From Actinoallomurus sp. (GTDB taxonomy: Bacteria; Actinomycetota; Actinomycetes; Streptosporangiales; Streptosporangiaceae): a stretch of 48,418 nucleotides of DNA. The notes beneath the pieces were generated by a model. It was not told where the DNA came from. It searched no databases and worked only from the letters and a program-made list of their open reading frames with translations. Every line of letters begins with the position of its first letter. Within the stretch, counting starts at the first letter, position 1. Positions 16,407-24,115 of this stretch are shown piece after piece. The stretch is taken from the NCBI GenBank assembly GCA_025964685.1, contig JAOPYG010000082.1, forward strand, positions 1-48,418, read 5' to 3'. Position numbers and translations under genes: made by a program.

Positions 16407-17138
16407 GTGACTTCCTTCGCGCAGCGGTATGCCGTCGGTGACTACGAGGGCGTCTGGGCGGACATGCGTCGCCTAGGGCCGATTCCCGAGGCGCTCTTGG
16501 AAGACTGCGCGGCCGTCGCGGCGGAGACGATGCGGAGGGTCCGTCGGCATGTCGACCGCCTCACCGCGGTGTTGACGGAACTGGGCCTGGACCAGCCTTC
16601 CGGCTGGGAAGGTTTCCCGGCGCCGACCGCGGCCGACCACGCTGAACTGGATGAGTTGGCCGCCGAGATCGGCCCGTTGCCGGTCGCCCTCGACGCTTGT
16701 CTGCGCTATGTCGGTGGAGTGCTCTTCGCCGGGGACTGTCCCGCCTTGAACCTGAGGTGGACGGCAGGTGACCAGTTCCACGTCGCGGGTCTGTATCCGG
16801 ACCCGCTGGTGTTGCCCGACGTGAAGACCATGCGCCATATGTGGAACGAACATCGCTACCGCGTGCAGGAAGACCCCGAGTTGGCCGAAGAAGGCTTCCA
16901 TTACGAGTTCGCCCCAGACCACCTCCACAAGGCCAACGTCAGCGGGGCGACCCACGACATTTTCCTTCCTTCGGAAATAGCCGACCCTGTCCTCCACGGA
17001 GTCCAAGGCCGTGAGGACATCACTCTGGTGGAGTACCTGCGCCTGTCGATCGCCTGGGGAGGGATGCCCGGTTGGTCGTTCCAACCCGACCGAGCGCCCG
17101 CCGCCCTGGCCGCCCTCCGAACACGCCCTGACTTCTAA
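16407..17138 (+). CDS. Hypothetical protein between two IS-end repeats
   Basis: A 243-residue soluble protein. I do not recognise the family. The N-terminal third is helical (DYEGVWADMRRLG, MRRVRRHVDRLTAVLTELG). The C-terminal part is rich in Trp, His, Pro and Asp, with HMWNEHRYRV, EFAPDHLHKANVSGATHDIF and LRLSIAWGGMPGW. The ordered, conserved-looking composition and good codon usage argue that it is intact. The GTG at 16407 has AGGCAGG upstream; an in-frame TTG twelve codons earlier is less likely. It is flanked by copies of the same IS end about 1 kb apart, so it may be cargo, possibly of an immunity or SMI1/KNR4-like kind, but that is a guess. Confidence 0.6.
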   Translation: MTSFAQRYAVGDYEGVWADMRRLGPIPEALLEDCAAVAAETMRRVRRHVDRLTAVLTELGLDQPSGWEGFPAPTAADHAELDELAAEIGPLPVALDACLRYVGGVLFAGDCPALNLRWTAGDQFHVAGLYPDPLVLPDVKTMRHMWNEHRYRVQEDPELAEEGFHYEFAPDHLHKANVSGATHDIFLPSEIADPVLHGVQGREDITLVEYLRLSIAWGGMPGWSFQPDRAPAALAALRTRPDF

Positions 17139-17246
17139 CGTCCGCCCACCCCGGCCAGATGCACCAATGCACAGGCATCGACGATGGCTCCCCGCCATCT
17201 CCTGTGGCACCCGAACTCACCGACACCGTCTCAACCACCACCACAC

Positions 17247-17326
17247 CCCAGGGCGATTTCAAGGTCGCCCGTCTGAGGGGATTCGTCGCCTGGTGGCCGG
17301 ATCGTCGGCGACTTCGTAGTGTGACG
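17247..17326 (+). repeat. Left-end-like repeat of an ISAs1-type element, copy 2
   Basis: Second copy of the 80-base repeat described at 16236-16314, 1011 bases further on and in the same orientation. It lies 74 bases before the truncated transposase start, the place expected for the left terminal repeat of the insertion sequence. No matching right end was found. Confidence 0.65.
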
Positions 17327-17400
17327 CCGAAACGGAGATGACCTTCCGTCCGTGATCATGGAGTTTCCACGCTGCACGATTACGAACAAGAAGGTCATCG

Positions 17401-17537
17401 GTGCCAGTTTCGCATGCCCGGCCTGAGGTCTCGTCGTTGCTGGAGATGCTGGCGGGCATCACCGATCCCCGTGACCCGCGGGGGATCCGGCATCCGCTGC
17501 TGGCAGTGCTGGGAGTCGCGGTGGTGGCGACGCTGAC
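17401..17537 (+). pseudogene. ISAs1-family transposase, N-terminal fragment
   Basis: Starting at GTG 17401 with GAAGG nine bases upstream, the frame encodes about 45 residues, including ITDPRDPRGIRHPLLAVLG and VAVVATLT. The D-P-R-x2-RG-x-RHPL motif is the signature of the DDE_Tnp_1-associated N-terminal domain of ISAs1-family transposases. Full-length members have roughly 370-450 residues; here homology stops at about 17537 and no DDE residues remain. Confidence 0.75.
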
Positions 17538-17539
17538 TG

Positions 17540-17971
17540 AGCGATTCTCGGCAGTCCGGTCCGGACTGGGCACTATGGGTCGACCAGACCGAGCTACAGA
17601 TCATGACCGGCCGCTGCTGGAGCGCTCTCGGCAACCCGGCCCGTGCCATCCCTGCCCTCACCGATGCGTTGAGGCGCTACGACGACACGCACGCGCGGGA
17701 CAAGGCGCTCTATCTGACCTGGCTCGCCGACGCCCACATCGATGACGACGACATCGGCCAGGCCGCCGCAACTGCCCGGCGGGCGGTCGCCCTGGCCGCG
17801 GACATCGCGTCGGTTCGGCCACGCCAGCGGATCAACGATCTAATCGGACGGCTAGAGCGGCACCGCACCATGCCGGCCGTGGCGGCACTGATCGAAGAGG
17901 CCGAGTGGCTCCTCAGGAGGTCGACCGATCCAGCCAGTCCAGGTATGCGGCCGAGCCGCCGAGAGGCGTGA
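17540..17971 (+). pseudogene. C-terminal fragment of an XRE/TPR-type regulator
   Basis: The frame has no start of its own (TGA at 17534-17536 just before it). It reads PDWALWVDQTELQIMTGRCW, then two TPR-like helix pairs (GNPARAIPALTDALRRYDDT and DKALYLTWLADAHIDDDDIG), ending near VAALIEEAEWLLR. This matches the C-terminal TPR part of the Streptomyces-type helix-turn-helix regulators that carry TPR repeats. The N-terminal HTH and most repeats are missing, cut off at the junction with the transposase fragment. Its 3' end overlaps the convergent cutA by 59 bases. Confidence 0.7.
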
Positions 17972-18227
17972 AGGACACCTCAGGGTTGTCCCACGCGTGC
18001 GCCTCGATCAGGTGTGCCTCAAGCTCTGGGTACCGTGCCGCGGTGGTCTTAAGGACTACCGTCCATTCCTCGCCATTGCCGAGCTCGCCCAGATGCCAGA
18101 ATGCCGTGATTGCAGGGCCGAAGACCTGGCCGGACGCGGCAAGGCGCGCCTTGACTGCTGAGTTCAACAACTCGACCGCCGTCTCGCGGGTGTCGGCTGC
18201 CGTCGATACCTGTACGTAGTCCGCCAT
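17913..18227 (-). CDS. cutA: CutA-family divalent-cation tolerance protein
   Basis: A 104-residue protein of the CutA1 family, small trimeric ferredoxin-like proteins linked to copper and other divalent metal tolerance, exact role unsettled. Visible family features: N-terminal YVQVSTAADTRETAVELLNS, the EEWTVVLKTTAARYPELEAHL segment, and the C-terminal aromatic patch AHAWDNPEVSFTPL followed by YLDWL. The ATG at 18227 gives the usual family length. It is intact although it overlaps the 3' end of the TPR remnant on the other strand, and it marks the right limit of the degraded region. Confidence 0.85.
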   Translation of the reverse strand: MADYVQVSTAADTRETAVELLNSAVKARLAASGQVFGPAITAFWHLGELGNGEEWTVVLKTTAARYPELEAHLIEAHAWDNPEVSFTPLGGSAAYLDWLDRSTS

Positions 18228-18273
18228 GCGCCGGAGCCTAGTGGCCCTTACGATTGAGCCTGCGTGCACCAAA

Positions 18274-18311
18274 GACGCCTCGCACGGTCTTCGATGACCG
18301 GCGGGGCGTTT
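18274..18311. repeat. Hairpin repeat, copy 1
   Basis: GACGCCTCGCACGGTC, a short loop, then GACCGGCGGGGCGTTT. CGGTC pairs with GACCG and the outer arms pair with two mismatches. It is nearly the same sequence as 18490-18526. It lies 46 bases upstream of the cutA start. Between 18228 and 18723 the two hairpins are the only structure I can identify; no gene there is convincing. Confidence 0.5.
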
Positions 18312-18489
18312 CGCTTGCCGGCCCCGGCTCTCCGCGCCGCACGTGGCCAGCATCCGTCGCCACCGGTAGCGGACCGCGGTGCGTCCAACACGGCACACCG
18401 ACAGAAGGCTTCACCTACATGCGATCGCCGACCGGTAGCTGTGGCGTCCGTTTTCGCGCCTTGATGTGGACGAGAGGCCCGTGCGCAAC

Positions 18490-18526
18490 GACGCCCCGCA
18501 CGGTCCCCAGACCGGCGGGGTGTCTT
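18490..18526. repeat. Hairpin repeat, copy 2 (terminator-like)
   Basis: Outer arms GACGCCCCGC and GCGGGGTGTC (one G-T pair) flank inner arms CGGTC and GACCG with loop CCCA, so a 15-bp stem with one unpaired A, followed by TTC. It resembles an actinobacterial intrinsic terminator. The first copy 216 bases earlier has the same plan, so this is a duplicated element rather than chance. Confidence 0.55.
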
Positions 18527-18723
18527 CAGTTCGGACGTCAGTACAGCGTCAGGCGCGCATCACCCAGCCGCGGGCGCACCCGCCCGCCACCACTCGCTTT
18601 TCGATGGGATACAGCGGCACTGAGAGTTCCCGTCCCACCATGCCAACACAACCTGCGCGGATGGTGCTGGGCGGCTGGGGGTACGTCGTGATGGTGGCGA
18701 TGCCGAGCTGGAGGTGATGAGCC

Positions 18724-18969
18724 GTGCTGGAGTCGGCGATCGACAAGATGCGGGAGCGTGCCGGCGCGGCCGCGCATGTGCCCGGACTGGGCTCGGTAGG
18801 GCTGCCTCCGCCCAACAGGCTGGTCTTCTACGTCGGGCTCGGGCTGCTTGCGGTGCTCGAGATAGTGGAGTGGCCGATCGCGCTGATCGTCGGCGTTGGG
18901 CACATGCTGGCGGACCAGCCGCATTGGCGGCTTGGGCAGGGCGTAGGCGAGGCGCTGGAGGAAGCCTGA
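18724..18969 (+). CDS. Small membrane protein, unknown function
   Basis: An 81-residue protein starting at GTG 18724 with GGAGG eight bases upstream. Residues 1-33 are amphipathic and end in GLPPPNRL; residues 34-60 form one long hydrophobic segment (FYVGLGLLAVLEIVEWPIAL) that could span the membrane; a charged tail follows. A 25-codon frame (ATG 18640, TGA 18715-18717) ends inside the ribosome site and might be a leader. No family recognised; similar small proteins are common in actinomycetes. Confidence 0.6.
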   Translation: MLESAIDKMRERAGAAAHVPGLGSVGLPPPNRLVFYVGLGLLAVLEIVEWPIALIVGVGHMLADQPHWRLGQGVGEALEEA

Positions 18970-19007
18970 TTCTCGGCCCCCACCGAGGCACTCCGGCGCA
19001 CGCCTGA

Positions 19008-19033
19008 GGGCCGGGTCCTCTCGGGTCCGGCCC
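19008..19033. terminator. Bidirectional hairpin between convergent genes
   Basis: GGGCCGG (19008-19014) pairs with CCGGCCC (19027-19033). It stands between the end of the small membrane gene (18969) and the end of the SRPBCC gene (19053), the expected place for a shared terminator. No T tract. Confidence 0.5.
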
Positions 19034-19052
19034 AGGGCGTCGTCGGGGTCGA

Positions 19053-19811
19053 TCAGGCGATGGACAGGTTGGCCAGCCAGGACTGCCAGGCCCGTTCGGT
19101 CTCCTTTTCGTCCGCATCCTCCGCGAAGACGTGGTGGCCCAGGATGATCACGTTGCCGCGCTTCGGGCCCGAGTGGATGAAGCGGTACATCCCATCCTCC
19201 GTGCGTACGCCCAGAGCGTCGGGGAGGCCCTGGAAGTCGACCACGCCCTCGATCGGCGGGAGACCCGCTATGGCGAGCTGGGCAGCGTCGCCCTCGGTGA
19301 CCTCGCCGGGTAGGCCGAACTCCTTCTTCAGCGCCTCCCACGTCCGCTCCCGCGAGGGCGCCTGTGGCCGTACGGCGAACACGACCTTGGCCGTACGGCC
19401 GGGGAAGTACGTGAGGTACTCCGCCAGCTTCCCCAGGTACATGTCCCAGCCGATCGTCATCGCCTCGTACTCGGTCTCCCAGTCGTCGCCGAGGAAACCG
19501 CTGTGCACGAGCCGCAGTACGGCGCGGCCACCGTCGCGTTCCTCGATGCGGTACTCGATGGCCATGAACGTGCCGTCGGGGTTCTCCGGGGTCTGGTACG
19601 CGAGCCGGCGCTGCGGCTCCCATGAGGTCACCGTCGACTCCTCGGTCTGCCTGCCGAGGGTCAGCCGTCCCGTGCCGCCGACGCCAGGTTCCAGCTCGCT
19701 GCGGCCCATGTACCAGGCGTCGATCCCCGGGCCGGTGGCGATCGCGGCCCACACCTGGTCGGGTGTCGCGTCCAGGGTGACCTCTTTGCGGACCTCGAAC
19801 TCGTGCGTCAT
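19053..19811 (-). CDS. SRPBCC/AHSA1-domain protein
   Basis: A 252-residue protein. The first 150 residues form an AHSA1-type START-like domain: opening EVRKEVTLDATPDQVWAAIA, GIDAWYMG, and the helix TIGWDMYLGKLAEYL that closes the hydrophobic cavity. The C-terminal 100 residues are an extra module not recognised by me (FQGLPDALGVRTEDGMYRFI). The GGAGGAG upstream fits the ATG at 19811. It is the third gene of an ArsR / membrane protein / SRPBCC operon, a common actinobacterial pairing in which the ArsR-type regulator controls an AHSA1 protein of unknown ligand. Confidence 0.85.
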   Translation of the reverse strand: MTHEFEVRKEVTLDATPDQVWAAIATGPGIDAWYMGRSELEPGVGGTGRLTLGRQTEESTVTSWEPQRRLAYQTPENPDGTFMAIEYRIEERDGGRAVLRLVHSGFLGDDWETEYEAMTIGWDMYLGKLAEYLTYFPGRTAKVVFAVRPQAPSRERTWEALKKEFGLPGEVTEGDAAQLAIAGLPPIEGVVDFQGLPDALGVRTEDGMYRFIHSGPKRGNVIILGHHVFAEDADEKETERAWQSWLANLSIA

Positions 19812-19840
19812 CTCAGCTCCTCCGTGGACTCGAGAGGGGA

Positions 19841-20269
19841 TCAGCGGCGGGTGAGCCGGAGGACCGGTACGAGCACGGCCGCCACGGCCACGTGGATCAG
19901 GGCCAGCATCACCTTGGTGTCACCGGTGGCCTGCTCGATGGCGATCGGCACGAAGGACAGCGCGAGTACGACGCCCGCCAGCGCGGTCCAGATGGTCTTC
20001 GCCCGCCGGGTGACGCGCTCCAGCAGCGCGAGGGCACCCCAGCCGAGCAGCGAGAAGACAAGGGTGAAGACGATGATCTCCGGCAGGATGAGCTGGTGCG
20101 CCTCGGCCTTGCCAGGGTCGGTGAGCTTGAAGTCGGTGCCGAACGCGCGGGCGGCGGTGTAGATCACGCCGGTGGCGGCGACCGTGGCGCCGACCGCGAT
20201 GGCGCGGGCGCGGCGAGGGGTGGCGGCCAGGGATCGAGGGGGCCGCTGCATCGTGGTCGTGGCGGTCAT
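19841..20269 (-). CDS. Four-helix membrane protein (DUF6069-like)
   Basis: A 142-residue integral membrane protein with four predicted helices at about residues 24-42, 63-83, 92-110 and 117-135, positively charged at both ends. Composition and layout match the DUF6069 family of actinobacterial membrane proteins. Function unknown. It starts one base after the ArsR gene stop and ends 29 bases before the SRPBCC start, so the three are one transcript. Confidence 0.75.
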   Translation of the reverse strand: MTATTTMQRPPRSLAATPRRARAIAVGATVAATGVIYTAARAFGTDFKLTDPGKAEAHQLILPEIIVFTLVFSLLGWGALALLERVTRRAKTIWTALAGVVLALSFVPIAIEQATGDTKVMLALIHVAVAAVLVPVLRLTRR

Positions 20270-20270
20270 G

Positions 20271-20702
20271 TCAGTCCTCCATGGTGTCTTGGTCCGCCTT
20301 GGTGGCGGTGGGCGTGCCGGGCCGGATGATGGGGTGAACGACGACGACGCGGTGCTCGCGTCTGCCTTCGGCCGTCGCGTCGTGGTATTTGGAGACCAGG
20401 GTGGAGACGGCGTTCGCCAGCTCCCCGGCGAAGGCGGACCGGTCGGCCGCCGAGGCGAACCTCACCTCACCGTCGATCGCGAAGGTCGGGATCCGCTGAC
20501 GCGCCTTGGCCGCGCCGGTGACCGGTTCAGCGAGACCGAGCGCCTTGAGGTGGTGGTTCACCTTTTGTCGCTGCAGGCCGACCTTGACGGCCAGCATCGT
20601 CGCCGACGCGGGCTCGGCCAGCTCGGCCAGCAGCCGGGCCCGGATGGGGTCCAGCGCGACCTCGGCCGCTCCCGGGTCTTCGATCACTGCGACTTCGAAC
20701 AT
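20271..20702 (-). CDS. ArsR-family winged-helix regulator
   Basis: A 143-residue regulator. The winged helix is at residues 17-75: DPIRARLLAELAEPASATML, then QRQKVNHHLKALGLAE as recognition helix, the ArsR/SmtB pattern. No cysteine metal-binding box is visible, so it probably senses something other than a metal. The C-terminal tail is charged. First gene of the operon; the inverted repeat just upstream (20720-20737) is the likely operator and overlaps a TTGACA box. The short distance from that box to the ATG suggests a very short or absent leader. Confidence 0.85.
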   Translation of the reverse strand: MFEVAVIEDPGAAEVALDPIRARLLAELAEPASATMLAVKVGLQRQKVNHHLKALGLAEPVTGAAKARQRIPTFAIDGEVRFASAADRSAFAGELANAVSTLVSKYHDATAEGRREHRVVVVHPIIRPGTPTATKADQDTMED

Positions 20703-20719
20703 GCGAGAAGCGTCACACC

Positions 20720-20737
20720 GACAAACTTTTTTGTCAA
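20720..20737 (-). promoter_or_regulatory. Promoter -35 box with overlapping inverted repeat
   Basis: On the minus strand TTGACA (20732-20737) is a perfect -35 box, 30 bases before the ArsR ATG. It overlaps GACAA (20720-20724) and TTGTC (20731-20735), an inverted repeat; a further TTGTCGG at 20750-20756 mirrors CCGACAA at 20718-20724. No clear -10 is seen. Control of its own operon by the ArsR protein is inferred. Confidence 0.4.
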
Positions 20738-20986
20738 GACTCTCTTGGTTGTCGGCGCGGGATCAGACCTCCGCCAGGCAGATCAAGGAAGATGAAATGC
20801 CCATAACAGGACAATAAGGACAAGTACCGCCAATCGGTCAGATAGAGCACGTAGACGTCATGGATCGGTGCACCTGATCGTCCGCGTCCCGCATCCGCGC
20901 AAATACGGACTGTCCCCATACGGGTTTGGATTAGTCAGTATTGTGACCTCTGTTGTCGACCGGTCCCCCGTGTACCAAGGACGCCG

Positions 20987-22678
20987 ATGTCTGAGTTTCC
21001 CCTGCCTGCGGCACTTCCCGAACGCCAAGACGCCAGACGGCATGGCAGGCCCGCCGGCCACGGCAAAAGGCGTCCGATCGGCGTTCGCGCCTTTCATTTG
21101 TACATCTCAATCGTTCCCGCAGCCGTTATGACGTTCCTGGGACTGGCCGCGGTAGTCGATCTGCTCGCGGTGGGCACCTCATCGCCGATGGGTCGTCTGG
21201 CACTGGTCGTCATCGCCGCGGGCGCAGTGATCGTTCTCGGTGCCGCGGTCTACGGCGCGGACGCGGCGACCCGGCGGGAGCGACTCGTCTTCGGTCACCC
21301 CGCCGCCCCCGGGCCGGAGGACCTGCAGCGGCGACTCGGCGAGCTCGGGTTCCTGGTCTCCCGCGGCCGCCAGGACCTGCAGGGCCTGAACGACCGGATC
21401 GTGGCCGGCGAGGTCCCCCCGCCGCGCAGCGCCGACTCATGGCCCGCCCCGGCCGACGACCCTTTCGTGCACGTGGCGCATGAGCTGCGGAAGGCGCAGA
21501 ACGAGGCGTGGAACTCCGTCATCGGCGCGGCGAGCCTCCGGAACATTGGTGGTTCCGCGCAGCGGGTCGAGGTCTTCGTCAACCTGGCCAGGCGGATGCA
21601 GTCACTGTCCCACCGGGCGATCCAGGGACTCGACGAGCTCGAGAACCAGGTCGAGGACCCGGATCTGCTCAAGGGCCTGTTCAAGGTCGACCACCTCAGC
21701 ACCCGTATGCGCCGCCAGGCCGAGAGCCTCGCCGTGATCGGCGGCGCCGCCTCCCGGCGCCAGTGGAGCAGGCCGGTGACCGTGTACGAGGTGCTGCGCT
21801 CGGCCATCGCCGAGGTCGAGCACTACAACCGGGTCAAGGTGGCGCCGCCGGTCGAGGGGACGCTGGACGGCGGCGCGGTCGCGGACGTCATCCATCTGCT
21901 CGCCGAGCTGGTCGAGAACGCCACCAAGTTCGCGCCACCGCACACGCAGGTGATCCTCCGCGCCGAGCCGGTGACCGCCGGCCTGGCCATCGAGATCGAG
22001 GACCGCGGCCTCGGCATTCCACGTGAGACGCAGCGCCGGCTGAACGACCTTCTCGCCGACCTCGAGCGAATCGACATCGACGAGCTGCTGCAGGACGGCC
22101 GTATCGGACTGCTCGTGGTGTCCGCTCTCTCCCGCCGGCACAACGTCGCGGTCAGGCTGCAGACCAACCTTTACGGCGGCACCCAGGCCGTCGTCGTGAT
22201 ACCGAACGAACTGATCGGTACCGAAGAGGAGACGAACGCCCGGCTGGAGACGCCGCAGGAGTCCCCCGAACCCGTGGCGGCCCTGTCGGCCGGCAGGCCG
22301 GCCACGCTCTCGGCGTCGATGCCTCCCACCGGCTCCGGGCACGCCACGACGCAGGCCCCCGTGACGAATGCCCGCGATGCCGCCGGTGCCGGCTCCGGCG
22401 CCACATCCGCCGGCGGATCCTGGCAGGACCCGAGTGCGTCCGCGCGGCGGACGGACGTGCGGCCCGACGCCGATCCCTCCGGAGACGGCGGGCGACGCCC
22501 GGACCTGCCTAGACGGCACGCTCAGACGAGCCTGGCACCTGAGCTCCTCAACGCTCCCGCGCCCCGGGACGACGACGCGGACACCGGCCACGACCCGGGC
22601 CTGATGGCGGCATTCCAGAAGGGGATGCGCAGCGGCCAGGAAGAAGACCCGACGGACGGGACCGGTGGCACCGGTTGA
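20987..22678 (+). CDS. cvnA: Conservon 2 sensor histidine kinase-like protein (CvnA)
   Basis: A 563-residue conservon kinase with a minimal sensor part: two adjacent membrane helices at about residues 37-60 and 68-90 and no extracytoplasmic domain of note. A coiled region follows (GGSAQRVEVFVNLARRMQSL, the dimerisation-like segment of this family). The HATPase domain has N-box LLAELVENATKFAPP and G1 box EIEDRGLGIPRET. The 150-residue C-terminal tail is Pro/Ser/Ala-rich and ends with the conserved FQKGMRSGQEEDPTD. AAGGA six bases upstream sets the ATG at 20987. First gene of the plus-strand conservon; about 215 gene-free bases before it should hold the promoter. Confidence 0.92.
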   Translation: MSEFPLPAALPERQDARRHGRPAGHGKRRPIGVRAFHLYISIVPAAVMTFLGLAAVVDLLAVGTSSPMGRLALVVIAAGAVIVLGAAVYGADAATRRERLVFGHPAAPGPEDLQRRLGELGFLVSRGRQDLQGLNDRIVAGEVPPPRSADSWPAPADDPFVHVAHELRKAQNEAWNSVIGAASLRNIGGSAQRVEVFVNLARRMQSLSHRAIQGLDELENQVEDPDLLKGLFKVDHLSTRMRRQAESLAVIGGAASRRQWSRPVTVYEVLRSAIAEVEHYNRVKVAPPVEGTLDGGAVADVIHLLAELVENATKFAPPHTQVILRAEPVTAGLAIEIEDRGLGIPRETQRRLNDLLADLERIDIDELLQDGRIGLLVVSALSRRHNVAVRLQTNLYGGTQAVVVIPNELIGTEEETNARLETPQESPEPVAALSAGRPATLSASMPPTGSGHATTQAPVTNARDAAGAGSGATSAGGSWQDPSASARRTDVRPDADPSGDGGRRPDLPRRHAQTSLAPELLNAPAPRDDDADTGHDPGLMAAFQKGMRSGQEEDPTDGTGGTG

Positions 22679-22709
22679 TGGAAAATCACACATCTAGAAG
22701 GAGCGTCCA

Positions 22710-23141
22710 TTGAGCGCCGTCTCTCCGAACCAGGCTCCAGATCTTGCCTGGCTGCTGAAGGGTCTGGCCGAGGAGGTACCCGTCATTCGCGGCAGTGTGC
22801 TGCTGTCGTCCGACGGGATGATGAAGGCCGCCCACGGCCTGGACCGTGCCAGCTCAGAACATCTCGCGGCACTCGCCTCCGGACTCTTTTCCATGGCCCG
22901 GAGCGCCGGCGCCAAATTCGACGGCACCAACGAGGTCCGGCAGGTCGTGGCCGAACTCAAGTCCAGCCAGCTGTACATCTCGTGGGCCGGCTTCAACTCG
23001 GTTCTCGCGGTGCTGGCGACCGGTGACGCCGACCCGGCCGTCGTCGGTTTCGAGATGGCTCGGCTGATCAGAGCCGTCCGGCCCTTCCTGGACACCGCGG
23101 CCCGGCCGCCTGCTGCCACCGTGGATGACCGGAACCGATGA
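22710..23141 (+). CDS. cvnB: Conservon 2 roadblock/LC7 protein (CvnB)
   Basis: A 143-residue roadblock/LC7 protein starting at TTG with AAGGAG six bases upstream, an unusual but well supported start. Core: LAWLLKGLAEEVPVIRGSVL, SSDGMMKAAHGLD and the C-terminal helix FEMARLIRAVRPFL. Expected to bind the GTPase CvnD as regulator or scaffold. Its stop overlaps the cvnC start (ATGA). Confidence 0.92.
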   Translation: MSAVSPNQAPDLAWLLKGLAEEVPVIRGSVLLSSDGMMKAAHGLDRASSEHLAALASGLFSMARSAGAKFDGTNEVRQVVAELKSSQLYISWAGFNSVLAVLATGDADPAVVGFEMARLIRAVRPFLDTAARPPAATVDDRNR

Positions 23142-23512
23142 ACATGCCGGCAGCCGGTGACGACGAAGTATGGCTCGATGATGATGCCGGCCCCCTCATA
23201 CGCCCGTACACGGTGAGCGCCGGGCGTACCCGCCCCACCGTGGACCTGGATCTACTCTCACTGATGATCGCCACCGCCAAGACCCCCAAGGGCATGGATC
23301 CGGAACACCACAAGGCGCTCGGACTGTGCCGCACTCCCACCTCTGTCGCCGAGGTTTCGGCGCACATGCGCCTTCCGGTGGCGGTCACCAAGGTTCTGCT
23401 CGCCGACCTGGTGGACTGTGAGGCCATGGCGACGCGGGCCCCGCGTTCCACTTCCGGCGCCACCGACCGAGTTCTATTGGAGAAGCTGCTCGATGGCCTA
23501 CAACGATTCTGA
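23138..23512 (+). CDS. cvnC: Conservon 2 DUF742 protein (CvnC)
   Basis: A 124-residue DUF742 protein, the same length as its counterpart in conservon 1. The opening WLDDDAGPLIRPYTVSAGRT is almost the same as that paralog, while the middle differs (TSVAEVSAHMRLPVAVTKVL). It is coupled at both ends: ATGA overlap with cvnB and a 20-base overlap with cvnD. Confidence 0.92.
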   Translation: MNMPAAGDDEVWLDDDAGPLIRPYTVSAGRTRPTVDLDLLSLMIATAKTPKGMDPEHHKALGLCRTPTSVAEVSAHMRLPVAVTKVLLADLVDCEAMATRAPRSTSGATDRVLLEKLLDGLQRF

Positions 23513-24071
23513 GGTGTTCCCCACCCAGGTCAAGATTCTGATCGCGGGTGGGTTCGGCGTCGGAAAGACGACCTTCGTCGGCGCGGCGAGCGAGATCGAA
23601 CCTCTGAACACCGAGGAACTCATCACCGCGGCCAGCATCGGTGTCGACAGCCTGAGCGGGATCGAGGAGAAGACCACCACCACCGTGGCCCTCGACTTCG
23701 GCCGGATCACCATCGAACAGCACGGCATCGTGCTCTACCTGTTCGGCACGCCCGGGCAGGAACGCTTCTGGTTCATGTGGGACGAGCTGTCCGCCGGGGC
23801 GCTGGGCGCCATCGTGCTGGCCGACACCCGTCGCCTGGACGCGTGTTTCGAGGCCGTCGACTTCTTCGAGAGCCGGGGCATCCATTTCCTCGTCGCGGTC
23901 AATGAGTTCGACGGCTCGTTCCACTACGACCCCGAGGAGGTGCGAGCCGCCCTCGAACTCCACCCGCGCGTGCCGATCGTCCTGTGCGACGCCCGTGACG
24001 GCGCTTCCACGACGGCGGCACTCAGGTCCCTGATCCAGCATCTCCTCACCGCCGTCCCATCTCCCTCCTAA
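23493..24071 (+). CDS. cvnD: Conservon 2 Ras-like GTPase (CvnD)
   Basis: A 192-residue small GTPase with P-loop GGFGVGKTT at 18-26, G3 LFGTPGQERFWFMW and VNEFDG in the G4 position, followed by LCDARDG as a G5-like segment. The start at ATG 23493 lies inside the end of cvnC with GGAG upstream; the frame is open further but would overlap much more. It would relay the state of CvnA through CvnB/CvnC. Confidence 0.92.
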   Translation: MAYNDSEVFPTQVKILIAGGFGVGKTTFVGAASEIEPLNTEELITAASIGVDSLSGIEEKTTTTVALDFGRITIEQHGIVLYLFGTPGQERFWFMWDELSAGALGAIVLADTRRLDACFEAVDFFESRGIHFLVAVNEFDGSFHYDPEEVRAALELHPRVPIVLCDARDGASTTAALRSLIQHLLTAVPSPS

Positions 24072-24115
24072 CTCCTAGTCCATCCGCAGACCTGCCCACA
24101 CACATGGAGATCCCT

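Larger units (their letters stand above)
17247..17537 (+). mobile_element. Truncated ISAs1-family insertion sequence (left part only)
   Basis: The remnant consists of the left-end repeat (17247-17326), a leader, and the first 45 codons of a transposase. Everything after about 17537 is missing: the DDE catalytic domain and right end are absent and the sequence switches directly into a piece of a TPR regulator gene. It is therefore immobile by itself. Confidence 0.7.

Noticed and set aside
14246..18723. Integrative element using tRNA-Pro as attachment site
   Set aside because: The region after the tRNA is full of remnants, but I found no integrase gene and no second copy of the tRNA 3' end, so attL/attR cannot be named.
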